From: Nitrosomonas sp.
GTDB taxonomy: Bacteria > Pseudomonadota > Gammaproteobacteria > Burkholderiales > Nitrosomonadaceae
NCBI GenBank assembly: GCA_031316255.1
Contig: JALDQW010000001.1
Span: 1,426,001 to 1,490,000 of the forward strand
Direction: 5' to 3'
DNA: 64,000 nt
In this document: positions 30,906 to 39,162 of the stretch, piece by piece
How positions within the stretch are numbered: position 1 is the first letter of the stretch
How the letters are laid out: each line of letters begins with the position of its first letter
Translations under genes and position numbers: made by a program
Notes under the pieces: generated by a model
The model's input: only the letters and a program-made list of their open reading frames with translations
What the model was told of the DNA's origin: nothing
Databases searched by the model: none

Positions 30906-31943
30906 ATGATTGAAACTGATCGATTGATAAATGCCACAACTGCATCTTCCCAGGAAGAAGTGTTGGAACGCGCCTTGCGGCCGAAGCAACTGGATGAATA
31001 TGTCGGGCAGGAAAAAATCCGCGGCCAGTTACAGATTTTTATCGAAGCAGCACGGCGCCGCCAAGAGGCGCTGGATCATGTGCTGTTATTCGGTCCACCG
31101 GGACTCGGTAAAACAACACTGGCGCATATTATCGCCAGAGAAATGAGCGTTAACTTACGCCATACTTCAGGGCCAGTACTTGAACGGGCGGGTGATCTTG
31201 CAGCCCTGTTGACAAATCTGGAGCCGCATGATGTCTTGTTTGTCGACGAGATTCACCGTTTGTCTCCTATAGTCGAAGAAATATTATACCCTGCGTTGGA
31301 AGACTACCAGCTTGATATTATGATCGGCGAAGGACCTGCAGCACGTTCTGTTAAGCTGGACCTGCCGCCGTTTACATTGGTGGGTGCAACCACGCGTGCG
31401 GGCATGCTGACAAATCCATTGCGTGACCGTTTCGGAATTGTATCAAGACTGGAATTTTATACAGCTGCGGAACTGAGCAAGATTGTTGTGCGCTCAGCTG
31501 GGTTATTGAATGTTGAGATAACGCAGGACGGCGCGATGGAAATCGCACGCAGATCACGTGGTACGCCGCGCATTGCCAATCGTCTGTTGCGCCGGGTGCG
31601 CGACTACGCTGAAGTCAAGTCAAATGGACAAGTAACGCGTCAAGTCGCCGATGCGGGCTTGAGCATGCTTGATGTCGATGCAATCGGTCTGGATATCATG
31701 GATAGAAAGTTGTTATTGTCTGTACTGGAAAAATTTAACGGTGGTCCTGTCGGTGTGGATAATCTCGCTGCAGCAATCGGTGAAGAGCGTGACACTATTG
31801 AAGATGTACTGGAACCTTATCTGATTCAACAGGGATTCCTGAAACGCACGCCGCGCGGGCGCATGGCGACAATCATTGCTTACCGGCATTTTGGTGTGGC
31901 CTTGCCGAGGAATGGTTTGCAGGGGGAGCTGTGGGAAGAATAA
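30906..31943 (+). CDS. ruvB: Holliday junction branch-migration helicase RuvB
   Basis: The 345-aa AAA+ ATPase has [18 protein letters not shown] near the N-terminus, Walker [10 protein letters not shown], Walker [11 protein letters not shown], sensor 1 [10 protein letters not shown] and the Arg finger region NPLRDRFGI. The C-terminal winged-helix domain follows ([19 protein letters not shown]). It drives branch migration with RuvA. Last of the yebC-ruvCAB unit, 12 bases after ruvA. Confidence 0.98.
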   Translation: MIETDRLINATTASSQEEVLERALRPKQLDEYVGQEKIRGQLQIFIEAARRRQEALDHVLLFGPPGLGKTTLAHIIAREMSVNLRHTSGPVLERAGDLAALLTNLEPHDVLFVDEIHRLSPIVEEILYPALEDYQLDIMIGEGPAARSVKLDLPPFTLVGATTRAGMLTNPLRDRFGIVSRLEFYTAAELSKIVVRSAGLLNVEITQDGAMEIARRSRGTPRIANRLLRRVRDYAEVKSNGQVTRQVADAGLSMLDVDAIGLDIMDRKLLLSVLEKFNGGPVGVDNLAAAIGEERDTIEDVLEPYLIQQGFLKRTPRGRMATIIAYRHFGVALPRNGLQGELWEE

Positions 31944-31981
31944 AATCATTTGTTGGCCGAAATTAATTAAAATTCTGAATT

Positions 31982-32437
31982 ATGCAAGTTCAAACATTAC
32001 GTCTCATTATCGCGGTATTGATGACAATCGTCGTCATGCTGTATTTTCATACCAACCGCGAACAGAAGTTTTATAGCACAACCGCAGAACCAGCAGCTGC
32101 GCAAATTCTGAAAGAAATCTCGACCTGGGAGAAAGAACCCTTGTTAAGACATCTGGCGCCCGAAGCCAAACAAACCATCACCGATGAACAAATGGACCAA
32201 TTACTCGATCACTACCGCAGTTTTGGCCGATTTTATTCCATTGATGAGCTGGATTTCTCGCGGACAGCGAGTGCCTTTTCGTTATTTGGCGAGAAGCGAA
32301 TCAACTACTCCGGTGTGGCCGATTATTCAAGCGGGCCTGTCAATGTCAACATCACCCTGGTAGAACGGGGCGGTTATTTTCTGGTATACAATTTTACTTT
32401 GGGCAGAGCACAGGAAAATAAATCATGGCTTTTTTGA
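31982..32437 (+). CDS. Membrane-anchored hypothetical protein
   Basis: The 151-aa product has a single N-terminal hydrophobic segment (LRLIIAVLMTIVVMLYFH, residues 6-23) followed by a soluble domain of about 125 residues, probably periplasmic. The start QVQTLRLIIA has few positive charges, so either an anchor or an uncleaved signal is possible. The end (GGYFLVYNFTLGRA) looks like a small alpha+beta fold of the SnoaL or DUF4864-like kind, but I cannot assign it with confidence. It follows ruvB by 38 bases and may share its transcript. Confidence 0.6.
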   Translation: MQVQTLRLIIAVLMTIVVMLYFHTNREQKFYSTTAEPAAAQILKEISTWEKEPLLRHLAPEAKQTITDEQMDQLLDHYRSFGRFYSIDELDFSRTASAFSLFGEKRINYSGVADYSSGPVNVNITLVERGGYFLVYNFTLGRAQENKSWLF

Positions 32438-32671
32438 ATGGCCAACCCTATTAAGATTACAACTCTTTCTTTTTACCACTGCTGTCTTGTTAACTTTTCA
32501 TGTCTCGAAACAAATTTTAGAACATGGGAAAGGATTGTATTACAATGTACTTGGCCTTGTTCTCAATCTTATTCAATAAGTTATCGAAAATCCTATTGTG
32601 ACAATTTTGGTTGAACCGGGTCTCTTCATGTATCAGTTAGCGGGATAGCAGTGATATGATATACGAAATAT

Positions 32672-32911
32672 CTACATTGTTTTAATTTCTCCTTGCTTCA
32701 TAATATATGTGACTGTTTCATTGTTTCCTCCTGGGCTTTTTTCATGTAGGTAAACACAACATATTTCACCTTTTTTTTCTGCTTTGTAAGTACCACCTGA
32801 AGTATGCACTTCTCCATTGCTGTCACTAATTTTCCTAAAACTGCCATCATTTTCCCGCTTGAAAATATGGCATTTGCCTGTGGCATCTTTTTCAACTTTA
32901 TAAGCTGTCAT
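32672..32911 (-). CDS. Small hydrophilic hypothetical protein downstream of the first FecR-TPR-barrel
   Basis: The 79-aa product has no signal peptide and no membrane segment. It has a run of short turns and strands (KCHIFKRENDGSFRKISDSN, then GGTYKAEKKGEICCVYLHEK). A strong AGGAG site lies six bases before the ATG, and it begins 13 bases after the upstream gene stops. The ribosome site and spacing argue that it is real and part of that operon. No family is recognised. Confidence 0.55.
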   Translation of the reverse strand: MTAYKVEKDATGKCHIFKRENDGSFRKISDSNGEVHTSGGTYKAEKKGEICCVYLHEKSPGGNNETVTYIMKQGEIKTM

Positions 32912-32924
32912 TGTATTCTCCTGT

Positions 32925-35900
32925 TTAAAAGTTTAAAGTTATTCTTGCAAAAAAAGTCCTCTCCGGAATGAATCGTGGGTTTACAGATTCTGATAACTGG
33001 AAGTTGATACTTCTATAGTAAAAATTCTGATTGAGTAAATTTCTGGCCTCCAAACTTAATATACCTTTTCGTTTAGGTAATCTGAATCCGACAAATGCAT
33101 CTAATAAAAAAAAGTTGTCGATACCAGAATTATCTTTTATGGGAATTCTCTCTTTTTTATGGTTATTTTCGTCAATATCACCTAATCGCGTCAAATCCTG
33201 TCGTACGAATGTGCCAGTCATACCGGAGAAAATACCCGTCGGATGAAAAAATTCCATACTGATTGGTGCTATAAGCGTCTGAATACGTACAGGATCTGTT
33301 GAAAGCAAGGCAGCAAATTCATCTCTTCGCTTATATTGTTCATACTGCAACTCTCCTTTAATAGTCCAAAATTTGTGTGGCATCCAATAAATATATGCTC
33401 GATATAGATGCTCTTTTTGTTTTATTGTCGCTTCGTTTTCTTTATCAGGTTCATCGTCAAGAAAAACGGTTGACGGTACATTCAAGATACGTTTGGTGGC
33501 TTCGATGCCGGTATACAATGCATGATTAATGTAATAATCCAGTCCTATACCCGTACGTTCTGTGCGCGTACCGTTAACATCGTCAAAAAACTGGTTAAAT
33601 CCGGCTATCTGCGTCGGTTCAAGTGTCTGTTGTGCAATCAAGTGCGATTTGGTAGTTCTGAACCATGCGCCTCGTAAACGTAAATTGTCGAGTAGATTCC
33701 ACTGTAAGCCAAATTTAGGATTTACCCTGTCACTTCTGTTTTTTTCTGTGACGTTTAGAGTGCTGCTAAAATTATCGTAGCTTAAGCCTAATGTCAGATT
33801 AAGATCACGCCAATAATTAATATTGGTGTATGCATACAAATTCTCACGATCCATATATTTATAAGGAATTTGCTTTTGTGAATCATTTGTAATCCAGCTA
33901 AATCGATAGATGCTACCACCGGCAATTGTATTGAAATATTCATGACGGAGTTGGTGTTGCGCCTCAAATTGGAACCCCTCATTCTTTAAAGTAGTTGAAT
34001 TTAATTTTTCGAGGCGGTCAATATACTTTCCCGAAAAAATCAAATCCTGATCGGGTGTTAACTCATACTTGGCGCCAATGCGTGCGACATCTTCTTTTAT
34101 CTTGCGACGTGTTTCTTCACGAAAAATTTTATTTAAACCAAGATTTTTTCCTTCAAAGTCCAATAACAAATCGCCATGCTTGGTTTCACGTGTCCTGACC
34201 TCAGCTTGAACATTAAGCTTGGGTGTAAAGGCATGCTGAATGAACGCATTGAGTACATCATGATTTTGATCATTGTTTTTTCTGAATCCATCGCTTTGGT
34301 AATGAAATTGTCCGAAGCTGACAGAGGTTTTTTCATATAACTGGGAATAGACTATTTCGTTACCGAAGGTGCTGTTGCTGCCCACAATCCCGGATGCAAC
34401 CAGTTGCGGACGGTTGCGTTCCATCAGTGGCGCGAATTCATTAAATCCGACCGCGGTTGGTCCGGTATTGGTGATAATGTTCAAGTCGGCAACGGCGAGT
34501 TGCGGCTGTACCGGATTGGTGTTGATTGGCTGCAGCAGTTGTGCCTGCAATAATTCACTGACACGGGCAATTTCATGGCGCGGGATGTTGACATAAATAT
34601 CCGACAGAAAGCGATGTGCCGAATGATTGGATGGATCAATACTTAGAGACTGCGCCGTTTGCATGATTGCGCGTTTCTCAAAACCCAGATTGTCGAAAAT
34701 GCGTGACAGGCTGGAACCACGCGCGGCTTCATCCTGGTCCAGTAATAATCTGGAGCGATAAACCGCGCGATTGTCGTTCAATTCGATTGATTTCTGGATG
34801 TCACGAAGCGCTTCAATAGGTCTGTTTTGTGTTTGCTTTTGTATGGCATCGTAAAACCAGGGGGTTGGATCATTGGGATCGCGATCCTTGGCCATGCCAA
34901 ATTGCGTACTGGACAGGGAATAGCGTTTTTCTTCAAAGTAGGCCTTGCCCAGATAGCTGCGGATCAGAGAACTGGCCGGATCCAGAATGGCGGCAATTTC
35001 AAGCTCTATACGCCCGGCCTCAAGTTGACCTTCACGGATTAAAGCCAGACCCAGGCCGAGGCGTGGCATTGGATCGGACTGGTCAAGTTCGATTGCCCGG
35101 TTAAAAGTCTGTTTTGCCCTTTTTGTATTAATTTTCGTCAGATAGGCAAATCCCAGAACAGTTTGGGTTCTGGCAATTTCCGGATTCAATCTGACGGCTT
35201 CCGTGGCGGCATCCAGCGCCAGATCAATTTCGTTTTCTGACATGTGTAACTCTGCCAGCCGCGCCCAAATCAATGCATTTCGTGGATCAAGCTTGGCTGC
35301 CTGTTGCACGTTGGCCAGCGTTTCTTCAATTTCAAAATGCGCTTGTTGAACAAACGAGAGCGCCAGTTTTGCCGCAGCCGAATTTGTATCCAGGATTACA
35401 GCAGTTTGTGCGAATTCGAGTGCCTGCGCCTTGTCATTTTGCGTCAGTGCAATAATTGCGCTTAATGCATGGGCATCGCTGTTTGCAGAATCCGATTGCA
35501 GAATCTGCGCTATGATTTCTTCAGCGCCGTCAACGCTGCCTAGCGCGAGCAGGCGCGCGGATTCTGCAATTTCGATAGCGGTATGGTGTTTGTCTTTTCG
35601 GTTGTCCAGCCAGTATTCAATTATCGTCGGATAATGTAACGTCCACTGAACCGCATCGATCGGGTTGAGGATGATTTCTTTCCGGGGTGGCTGGTTCTTG
35701 TACGCGACAGCTTTTTCATGACTTTCCAGGGCAATGTGGCCAAAGGGGTTTTGAGCGGTTACCCGGCCCTCAAAAACAACCAGCTGTGTGTGCAATTCAT
35801 TCACGCCAACAAAGAATTCCGTGCCTTCCACGCCCGCATTCATAAATGGCGTTCTGACATTAAAAGGTTTGGGAGTTCGGGTAATGATATGCATCGCGCC

Positions 35901-36293
35901 TTTGATCAAATCCATTAATGACGTGGTTTTATTTTCCTGGGTTTCCGGAAAAGTAATCGTTGTTTTTTGGTCCAGTCGCAACATACTGTCGTTCACTAGC
36001 CGTAGCGCCGCACGGCTGTGTTTGCGCACACGCAAGTGATCTCCGGTGCAAAGTTGCGTATTCAGTTCGACGGGAAGCCATGTGCTTTCCCGCATTCTTC
36101 GCACTTCAACAGTGCCTTGTATAGAAACGACTTGCGCTGCTGCAAAGTGGCAGACTTGCGCTGCTTGCGCGCTACGTGCAAATAAAAACTGTGCCAGCAT
36201 GAGAAAAAGCACTGCCGAGACAGAGAGTGTTAACAAGCTTGTCCGCTTGATTGAGCACCATAGCATATTTGTTATCCGCAATACATGCATCAT
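32925..36293 (-). CDS. FecR-TPR-outer-membrane beta-barrel fusion (copy 1)
   Basis: The 1122-aa protein has a signal segment (LLTLSVSAVLFLMLAQFLFA, cleavage near AQA), a FecR domain (about 48-200; VVSIQGTVEVRR, LRVRKHSRAALRL, MNAGVEGTEFFVG), about eight TPR units (about 235-570; e.g. IWARLAELHMSENEIDLALD, PRLGLGLALIREGQLEAGRI) and a C-terminal half of alternating strands ending RTFFARITLNF, the Phe-terminal ending of outer-membrane barrels, with a TonB-receptor-like last hairpin (LSLEARNLLNQNFYYR). No plug domain or TonB box is seen. TPR-barrel fusions are known in polysaccharide secretion (PgaA, BcsC, PelB), but a FecR domain at the front is unusual. It could be a trans-envelope sensor or an export pore. 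A similar gene lies at 39163-42525. Confidence 0.8.
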   Translation of the reverse strand: MMHVLRITNMLWCSIKRTSLLTLSVSAVLFLMLAQFLFARSAQAAQVCHFAAAQVVSIQGTVEVRRMRESTWLPVELNTQLCTGDHLRVRKHSRAALRLVNDSMLRLDQKTTITFPETQENKTTSLMDLIKGAMHIITRTPKPFNVRTPFMNAGVEGTEFFVGVNELHTQLVVFEGRVTAQNPFGHIALESHEKAVAYKNQPPRKEIILNPIDAVQWTLHYPTIIEYWLDNRKDKHHTAIEIAESARLLALGSVDGAEEIIAQILQSDSANSDAHALSAIIALTQNDKAQALEFAQTAVILDTNSAAAKLALSFVQQAHFEIEETLANVQQAAKLDPRNALIWARLAELHMSENEIDLALDAATEAVRLNPEIARTQTVLGFAYLTKINTKRAKQTFNRAIELDQSDPMPRLGLGLALIREGQLEAGRIELEIAAILDPASSLIRSYLGKAYFEEKRYSLSSTQFGMAKDRDPNDPTPWFYDAIQKQTQNRPIEALRDIQKSIELNDNRAVYRSRLLLDQDEAARGSSLSRIFDNLGFEKRAIMQTAQSLSIDPSNHSAHRFLSDIYVNIPRHEIARVSELLQAQLLQPINTNPVQPQLAVADLNIITNTGPTAVGFNEFAPLMERNRPQLVASGIVGSNSTFGNEIVYSQLYEKTSVSFGQFHYQSDGFRKNNDQNHDVLNAFIQHAFTPKLNVQAEVRTRETKHGDLLLDFEGKNLGLNKIFREETRRKIKEDVARIGAKYELTPDQDLIFSGKYIDRLEKLNSTTLKNEGFQFEAQHQLRHEYFNTIAGGSIYRFSWITNDSQKQIPYKYMDRENLYAYTNINYWRDLNLTLGLSYDNFSSTLNVTEKNRSDRVNPKFGLQWNLLDNLRLRGAWFRTTKSHLIAQQTLEPTQIAGFNQFFDDVNGTRTERTGIGLDYYINHALYTGIEATKRILNVPSTVFLDDEPDKENEATIKQKEHLYRAYIYWMPHKFWTIKGELQYEQYKRRDEFAALLSTDPVRIQTLIAPISMEFFHPTGIFSGMTGTFVRQDLTRLGDIDENNHKKERIPIKDNSGIDNFFLLDAFVGFRLPKRKGILSLEARNLLNQNFYYRSINFQLSESVNPRFIPERTFFARITLNF

Positions 36294-36640
36294 TACATAT
36301 TGTTAAACTGAAAACGCAATTTTTCTCCATCTGACGTGATGAACATTAATTTAACAATAATGCTAATGCTAGCATATTCATTTAAAAAGTTATTGATTTT
36401 GTTCGGTTTCAATTTTTTACCATAAAAATGATTTGCCGGATGTGAGAAATTCCACATATAAACAATAGTAAGTTGATTAGGATTGGAATGTGCTATAAAT
36501 TGTCAAATGAGGGTCGATCAGTACAAAGAGTCAATGATTACGTACCGCAACAAGTTGTCCGATAATGAAAAACTTGTTCAATCGAGCAGATTTCTGGCTA
36601 AATATTAATGCAAATCAATCCATCCAAAAGGGGGTAGTCC
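36294..36640. other. Divergent intergenic region with weak promoter and a tiny ORF
   Basis: This 347-base gap between the FecR-TPR-barrel gene and the acidic orphan gene is AT-rich. A TTGATT-N17-TAAATT pair at 36473-36501 points toward the orphan gene. A 33-codon plus-strand frame (36507-36608, MRVDQYKESMITYRNKLSDN and onward) precedes it without a good ribosome site. ATGCTAGCAT at 36366-36375 is a palindrome. None of these is firm. Confidence 0.3.
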
Positions 36641-37414
36641 ATGTTAGCAGCATCACATCTTGCCAAACTCGGCGTTACCGTTCCACAGGCATTGAAGTTT
36701 CTGGTTACAAATGTTGAGCGACCGGAAACAATTTTCAATGTGGCTTCTCAATATGCGATTACAACGCAAATGCTGGGCGAAATAACCCATCTTTCTCCAG
36801 ACATTATCAGCGATTATTTTGCGGATTTTGGGTTGGATTCCAGTGAACTGGACGATACCAGTATTTTGGTGAATGCCGATTTGGGCGCTTTCAGTCAATT
36901 TGTCAGTTTCAACAAAAACGATGAAGCATATGCTGACAATGTGGATAATATTTCAGAAGCGTTGTCGACGGACTCCCTGAGAGAGTTTGTTCAACCGCTT
37001 TTGAATGACCCGGCGTCATATGACTCAGTTTTCGGGCCGCAATTTCCATTTCAAGCGAATGACGGTGTTTATGATGCGGAAGAACTGGGTGTCGATTTGG
37101 GCATTGAAGTCCCGGCTACGAATGAAAGCATAGAGTCGTTGTTTTACGGTTCCTTGATCAACATGTTTTCCGCATTTGACCAAACGGAATTAACACCGAT
37201 TGTTCAATTCCCAGTCAATGATAGAAATACAGAGGATTTTAAGACATTTGTGTTGGAAGCATTTAACGATGTGCCAGAAGTTGTACTCTGGCCAGCTGAT
37301 GTGATGGTCAGGCTGGTGGTGAATGAAGCGGTTATTCAGATCAATGACTTGGTGGAAGACAGTTCGATTGTCGGGGTGCTGGATCATAGTTTTTTGGGGG
37401 TGGCTGTCGGGTAA
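36641..37414 (+). CDS. Acidic orphan protein, possible export cargo
   Basis: The 257-aa protein is strongly acidic, has almost no Cys (none seen) and few Lys/Arg, and lacks a classical signal peptide. Its N-terminus (SHLAKLGVTVPQALKFLVTN, then FNVASQYAITTQMLGEI) is helical; the rest is rich in Asp, Asn, Val and Phe, ending in a hydrophobic IVGVLDHSFLGVAVG. That composition is typical of proteins exported unfolded by dedicated systems. A strong GGGGG site lies seven bases before the ATG, with a weak promoter at 36473. It sits between the two FecR-TPR-barrel genes, in the opposite direction. I recognise no family; the cargo idea is inference. Confidence 0.6.
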   Translation: MLAASHLAKLGVTVPQALKFLVTNVERPETIFNVASQYAITTQMLGEITHLSPDIISDYFADFGLDSSELDDTSILVNADLGAFSQFVSFNKNDEAYADNVDNISEALSTDSLREFVQPLLNDPASYDSVFGPQFPFQANDGVYDAEELGVDLGIEVPATNESIESLFYGSLINMFSAFDQTELTPIVQFPVNDRNTEDFKTFVLEAFNDVPEVVLWPADVMVRLVVNEAVIQINDLVEDSSIVGVLDHSFLGVAVG

Positions 37415-37557
37415 AGTTTATCTTGATGTCAAGAGTAACTTTTTATTCTCATAATAATCTTGTGTACTGATGCATCCAGATTTTATTTAAATTTCCGGAT
37501 ATTCCTGATGCGTTTATCCGGCAATTTTGTATAAATATCCGCGTTTATTCTTTTGTT

Positions 37558-37868
37558 TCATGCTTTGCCTGTTTCACTGAGTAACGCCTTTACATCGCGG
37601 CTTTGGTGTATGACACGGGAAATAACTATAAAGTCTTTTTCCTGTCTGTAAAAAATAACGTGGCTAACACATATTCAAACCAAAAATACCCTTCTCTTAT
37701 ACTGTCGCAGCGACGACCCAGAAGAGGGTTTTCTGCAAGTAATCCGAATTTTTTATCCAGATCGTTTAAATAATTCCGGCGTTGATCCTTGCTCCATTTA
37801 CGTTGCGTATAACGGCCAATCTTGCGAATATCTTCCCGCACTTCTTTTGAAACCTTAAAGCGCATCAC
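37558..37868 (-). pseudogene. parE: ParE-type toxin gene with a one-base frameshift
   Basis: The frame from ATG 37868 matches RelE/ParE toxins (FKVSKEVREDIRKIGRYTQR, NPLLGRRCDSIREGYFWFEY) but then runs into a stop at 37626, giving 80 aa. Shifting frame near 37665-37670 continues the family C-terminus exactly: SHVIFYRQEKDFIVISRVIH and onward to a TGA at 37558. One missing base restores a 103-aa toxin. The lost part holds the conserved HVIFYR strand and the final Arg/His residues. So the toxin is probably dead, or the base is a sequencing error. It overlaps parD by ATGA. Confidence 0.85.
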
Positions 37869-38104
37869 TCTTTTTCATCAAGTTCACGCTGTATCGCTTC
37901 GATGTCGTAGTCCTCGGCAATGCCGCTTTCCTCGCCTTTGACAAGCGCCGCGCGTAATACCTCCAGTCTAGTTTCTTCCTGTTCCAGAAGTCTGAGTCTT
38001 GCGCGCACGGCATCACTTACTGAAGCATAGCGCCCCGCCTTTGTCCGTTCATCAACAAAAGTCTCAAAATGATCGCCAAGCGAAACACTGGTATTTTTGG
38101 CCAT
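37865..38104 (-). CDS. parD: ParD-type antitoxin
   Basis: The 79-aa protein has the ribbon-helix-helix start KNTSVSLGDHFETFVDERTK followed by GRYASVSDAVRARLRLLEQ, typical of ParD/CopG antitoxins, and an acidic C-terminus that would wrap around the toxin. It binds its own promoter and neutralises ParE. The pair overlaps by four bases. The antitoxin is intact even though the toxin frame is broken. Confidence 0.9.
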   Translation of the reverse strand: MAKNTSVSLGDHFETFVDERTKAGRYASVSDAVRARLRLLEQEETRLEVLRAALVKGEESGIAEDYDIEAIQRELDEKE

Positions 38105-38213
38105 TTCCTAGCCTTTTCAAAATTTTATTCACTAATAATTTACCAAAGATTGATATGCATGCCAAGAAAATAATCGGGAAATATGGCCAAAGAGGGTTTA
38201 CACAGCAAGGTAG

Positions 38214-38238
38214 CCTGGATAAGTTTACACCATCCAGG
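38214..38238 (+). repeat. REP-like hairpin, copy A
   Basis: CCTGGAT (38214-38220) pairs with ATCCAGG (38232-38238) across an 11-base loop. The wider word GTAGCCTGGATAAG at 38210-38223 recurs in reverse at 38437-38450. Confidence 0.6.
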
Positions 38239-38421
38239 ATTGTCTTATCAGATGCAAAAAACGATATTTATTGAGAGTTTTGCAAAACTCACTGGAGATT
38301 TATAAACTATGCCGTAACACAATATCGTACGTTAAGCGATTGATTGGTTGTATATGAATCTTTTTCAAATAACCCCACGAAGCGCAGAAAAACACTTTTT
38401 TTAAATGGAGTGAATGATATT

Positions 38422-38450
38422 CCTGGATGGCGTAGCCTTATCCAGGCTAC
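38422..38450 (-). repeat. REP-like hairpin, copy B, inverted to copy A
   Basis: CCTGGAT (38422-38428) and ATCCAGG (38440-38446) form the same seven-base stem, and CTTATCCAGGCTAC at 38437-38450 is the exact reverse complement of the copy A word. GTAGCC/GGCTAC (38432-38450) can form an alternative stem. Confidence 0.6.
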
Positions 38451-38552
38451 TCGCTAGTTATGAACCTGCATGCTGTCGTCTATTCATCTCAAGACGAAAT
38501 TATTATTTGACAAGTTAAATAGTTTGATGAATTTCTGAGTGAACTCTTTTTA

Positions 38553-38596
38553 TTACCTATACAACCAGTGGTAATAAATTGTGGTTGTATAGGTAA
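38553..38596. repeat. Perfect 15-base inverted repeat
   Basis: TTACCTATACAACCA (38553-38567) and TGGTTGTATAGGTAA (38582-38596) flank a 14-base loop. It lies 20 bases past the lipoprotein stop. It may act as a transcript end or RNA stabiliser for that gene, but on the minus strand no T-run follows, so a standard terminator is doubtful. Confidence 0.6.
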
Positions 38597-38616
38597 AGCT
38601 TGTAATGATTATTTTT

Positions 38617-39150
38617 CTATTTCCATATCAAACAGTAATCTGTATATTGTGAACCTCCTTGAGGGCCATTATATCCTCCATATAACCATCTTACGCAATT
38701 TGGATTTTTGACAAATGGGATTATCATTGCTGTAGCATTGTACTCGTTTGTTGGGGTTGGGTCTTGGCCTGGTTGAAGGTTTTCTCGTTTAACAATAAAC
38801 TTATTGCCTTTCTTATTGGATTGTTCAATATCTAATAGCAATTGAGAAGAATTTCCTTCTGAATCAATAAGAACAACTATTGTTACGTCTTTTAAGTTTG
38901 CTTTTTTTGCCTGGCTTATCAATTCATTCGCAACTACAGGATTGTTTATTTCATCAAGTCGGCAATGCGGATTTGGAGTGTTTTTTCCGCATGGTTTTGG
39001 ATTGGAAAAAATAAGTTTATCTTCAACATGAGAAATTATGTCTTCTTTTATTTCTCGTTCGACTTTCTCGATTATATTTTCATGATCGTTTTTCTCACTT
39101 TGACAACCTACAATACTTAATATTACAAAAAAAAGAATCAAGACTTTCAT
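38617..39150 (-). CDS. Lipoprotein of unknown function downstream of the second FecR-TPR-barrel
   Basis: From ATG 39150 (GGAG six bases before it) the product is 177 aa with a lipoprotein signal (MKVLILFFVILSIVGC; lipid-modified Cys16). The mature part begins with a highly charged helix (IIEKVEREIKEDIISHVEDK) and then contains Cys residues (KPCGKNTPNPHCRLDEI; NCVRWLYGG; DYCLIWK) that could form disulfides. An upstream in-frame ATG at 39162 would spoil the signal. It follows the barrel gene by 12 bases. It probably sits in the outer membrane as a partner of that barrel; this is inference. The gene is very AT-rich. Confidence 0.7.
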   Translation of the reverse strand: MKVLILFFVILSIVGCQSEKNDHENIIEKVEREIKEDIISHVEDKLIFSNPKPCGKNTPNPHCRLDEINNPVVANELISQAKKANLKDVTIVVLIDSEGNSSQLLLDIEQSNKKGNKFIVKRENLQPGQDPTPTNEYNATAMIIPFVKNPNCVRWLYGGYNGPQGGSQYTDYCLIWK

Positions 39151-39162
39151 TATTAGCTCCAT

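Larger units (their letters stand above)
38105..38616. other. Intergenic region with repeated hairpins
   Basis: This 512-base gap has no gene. It holds two REP-like hairpins in opposite orientation (38214-38238 and 38422-38450), a 16-base palindrome GAGTTTTGCAAAACTC at 38275-38290, and a long perfect inverted repeat at 38553-38596. Such dense dyads suggest repetitive extragenic elements and transcript ends between the antitoxin and lipoprotein genes. Confidence 0.5.
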
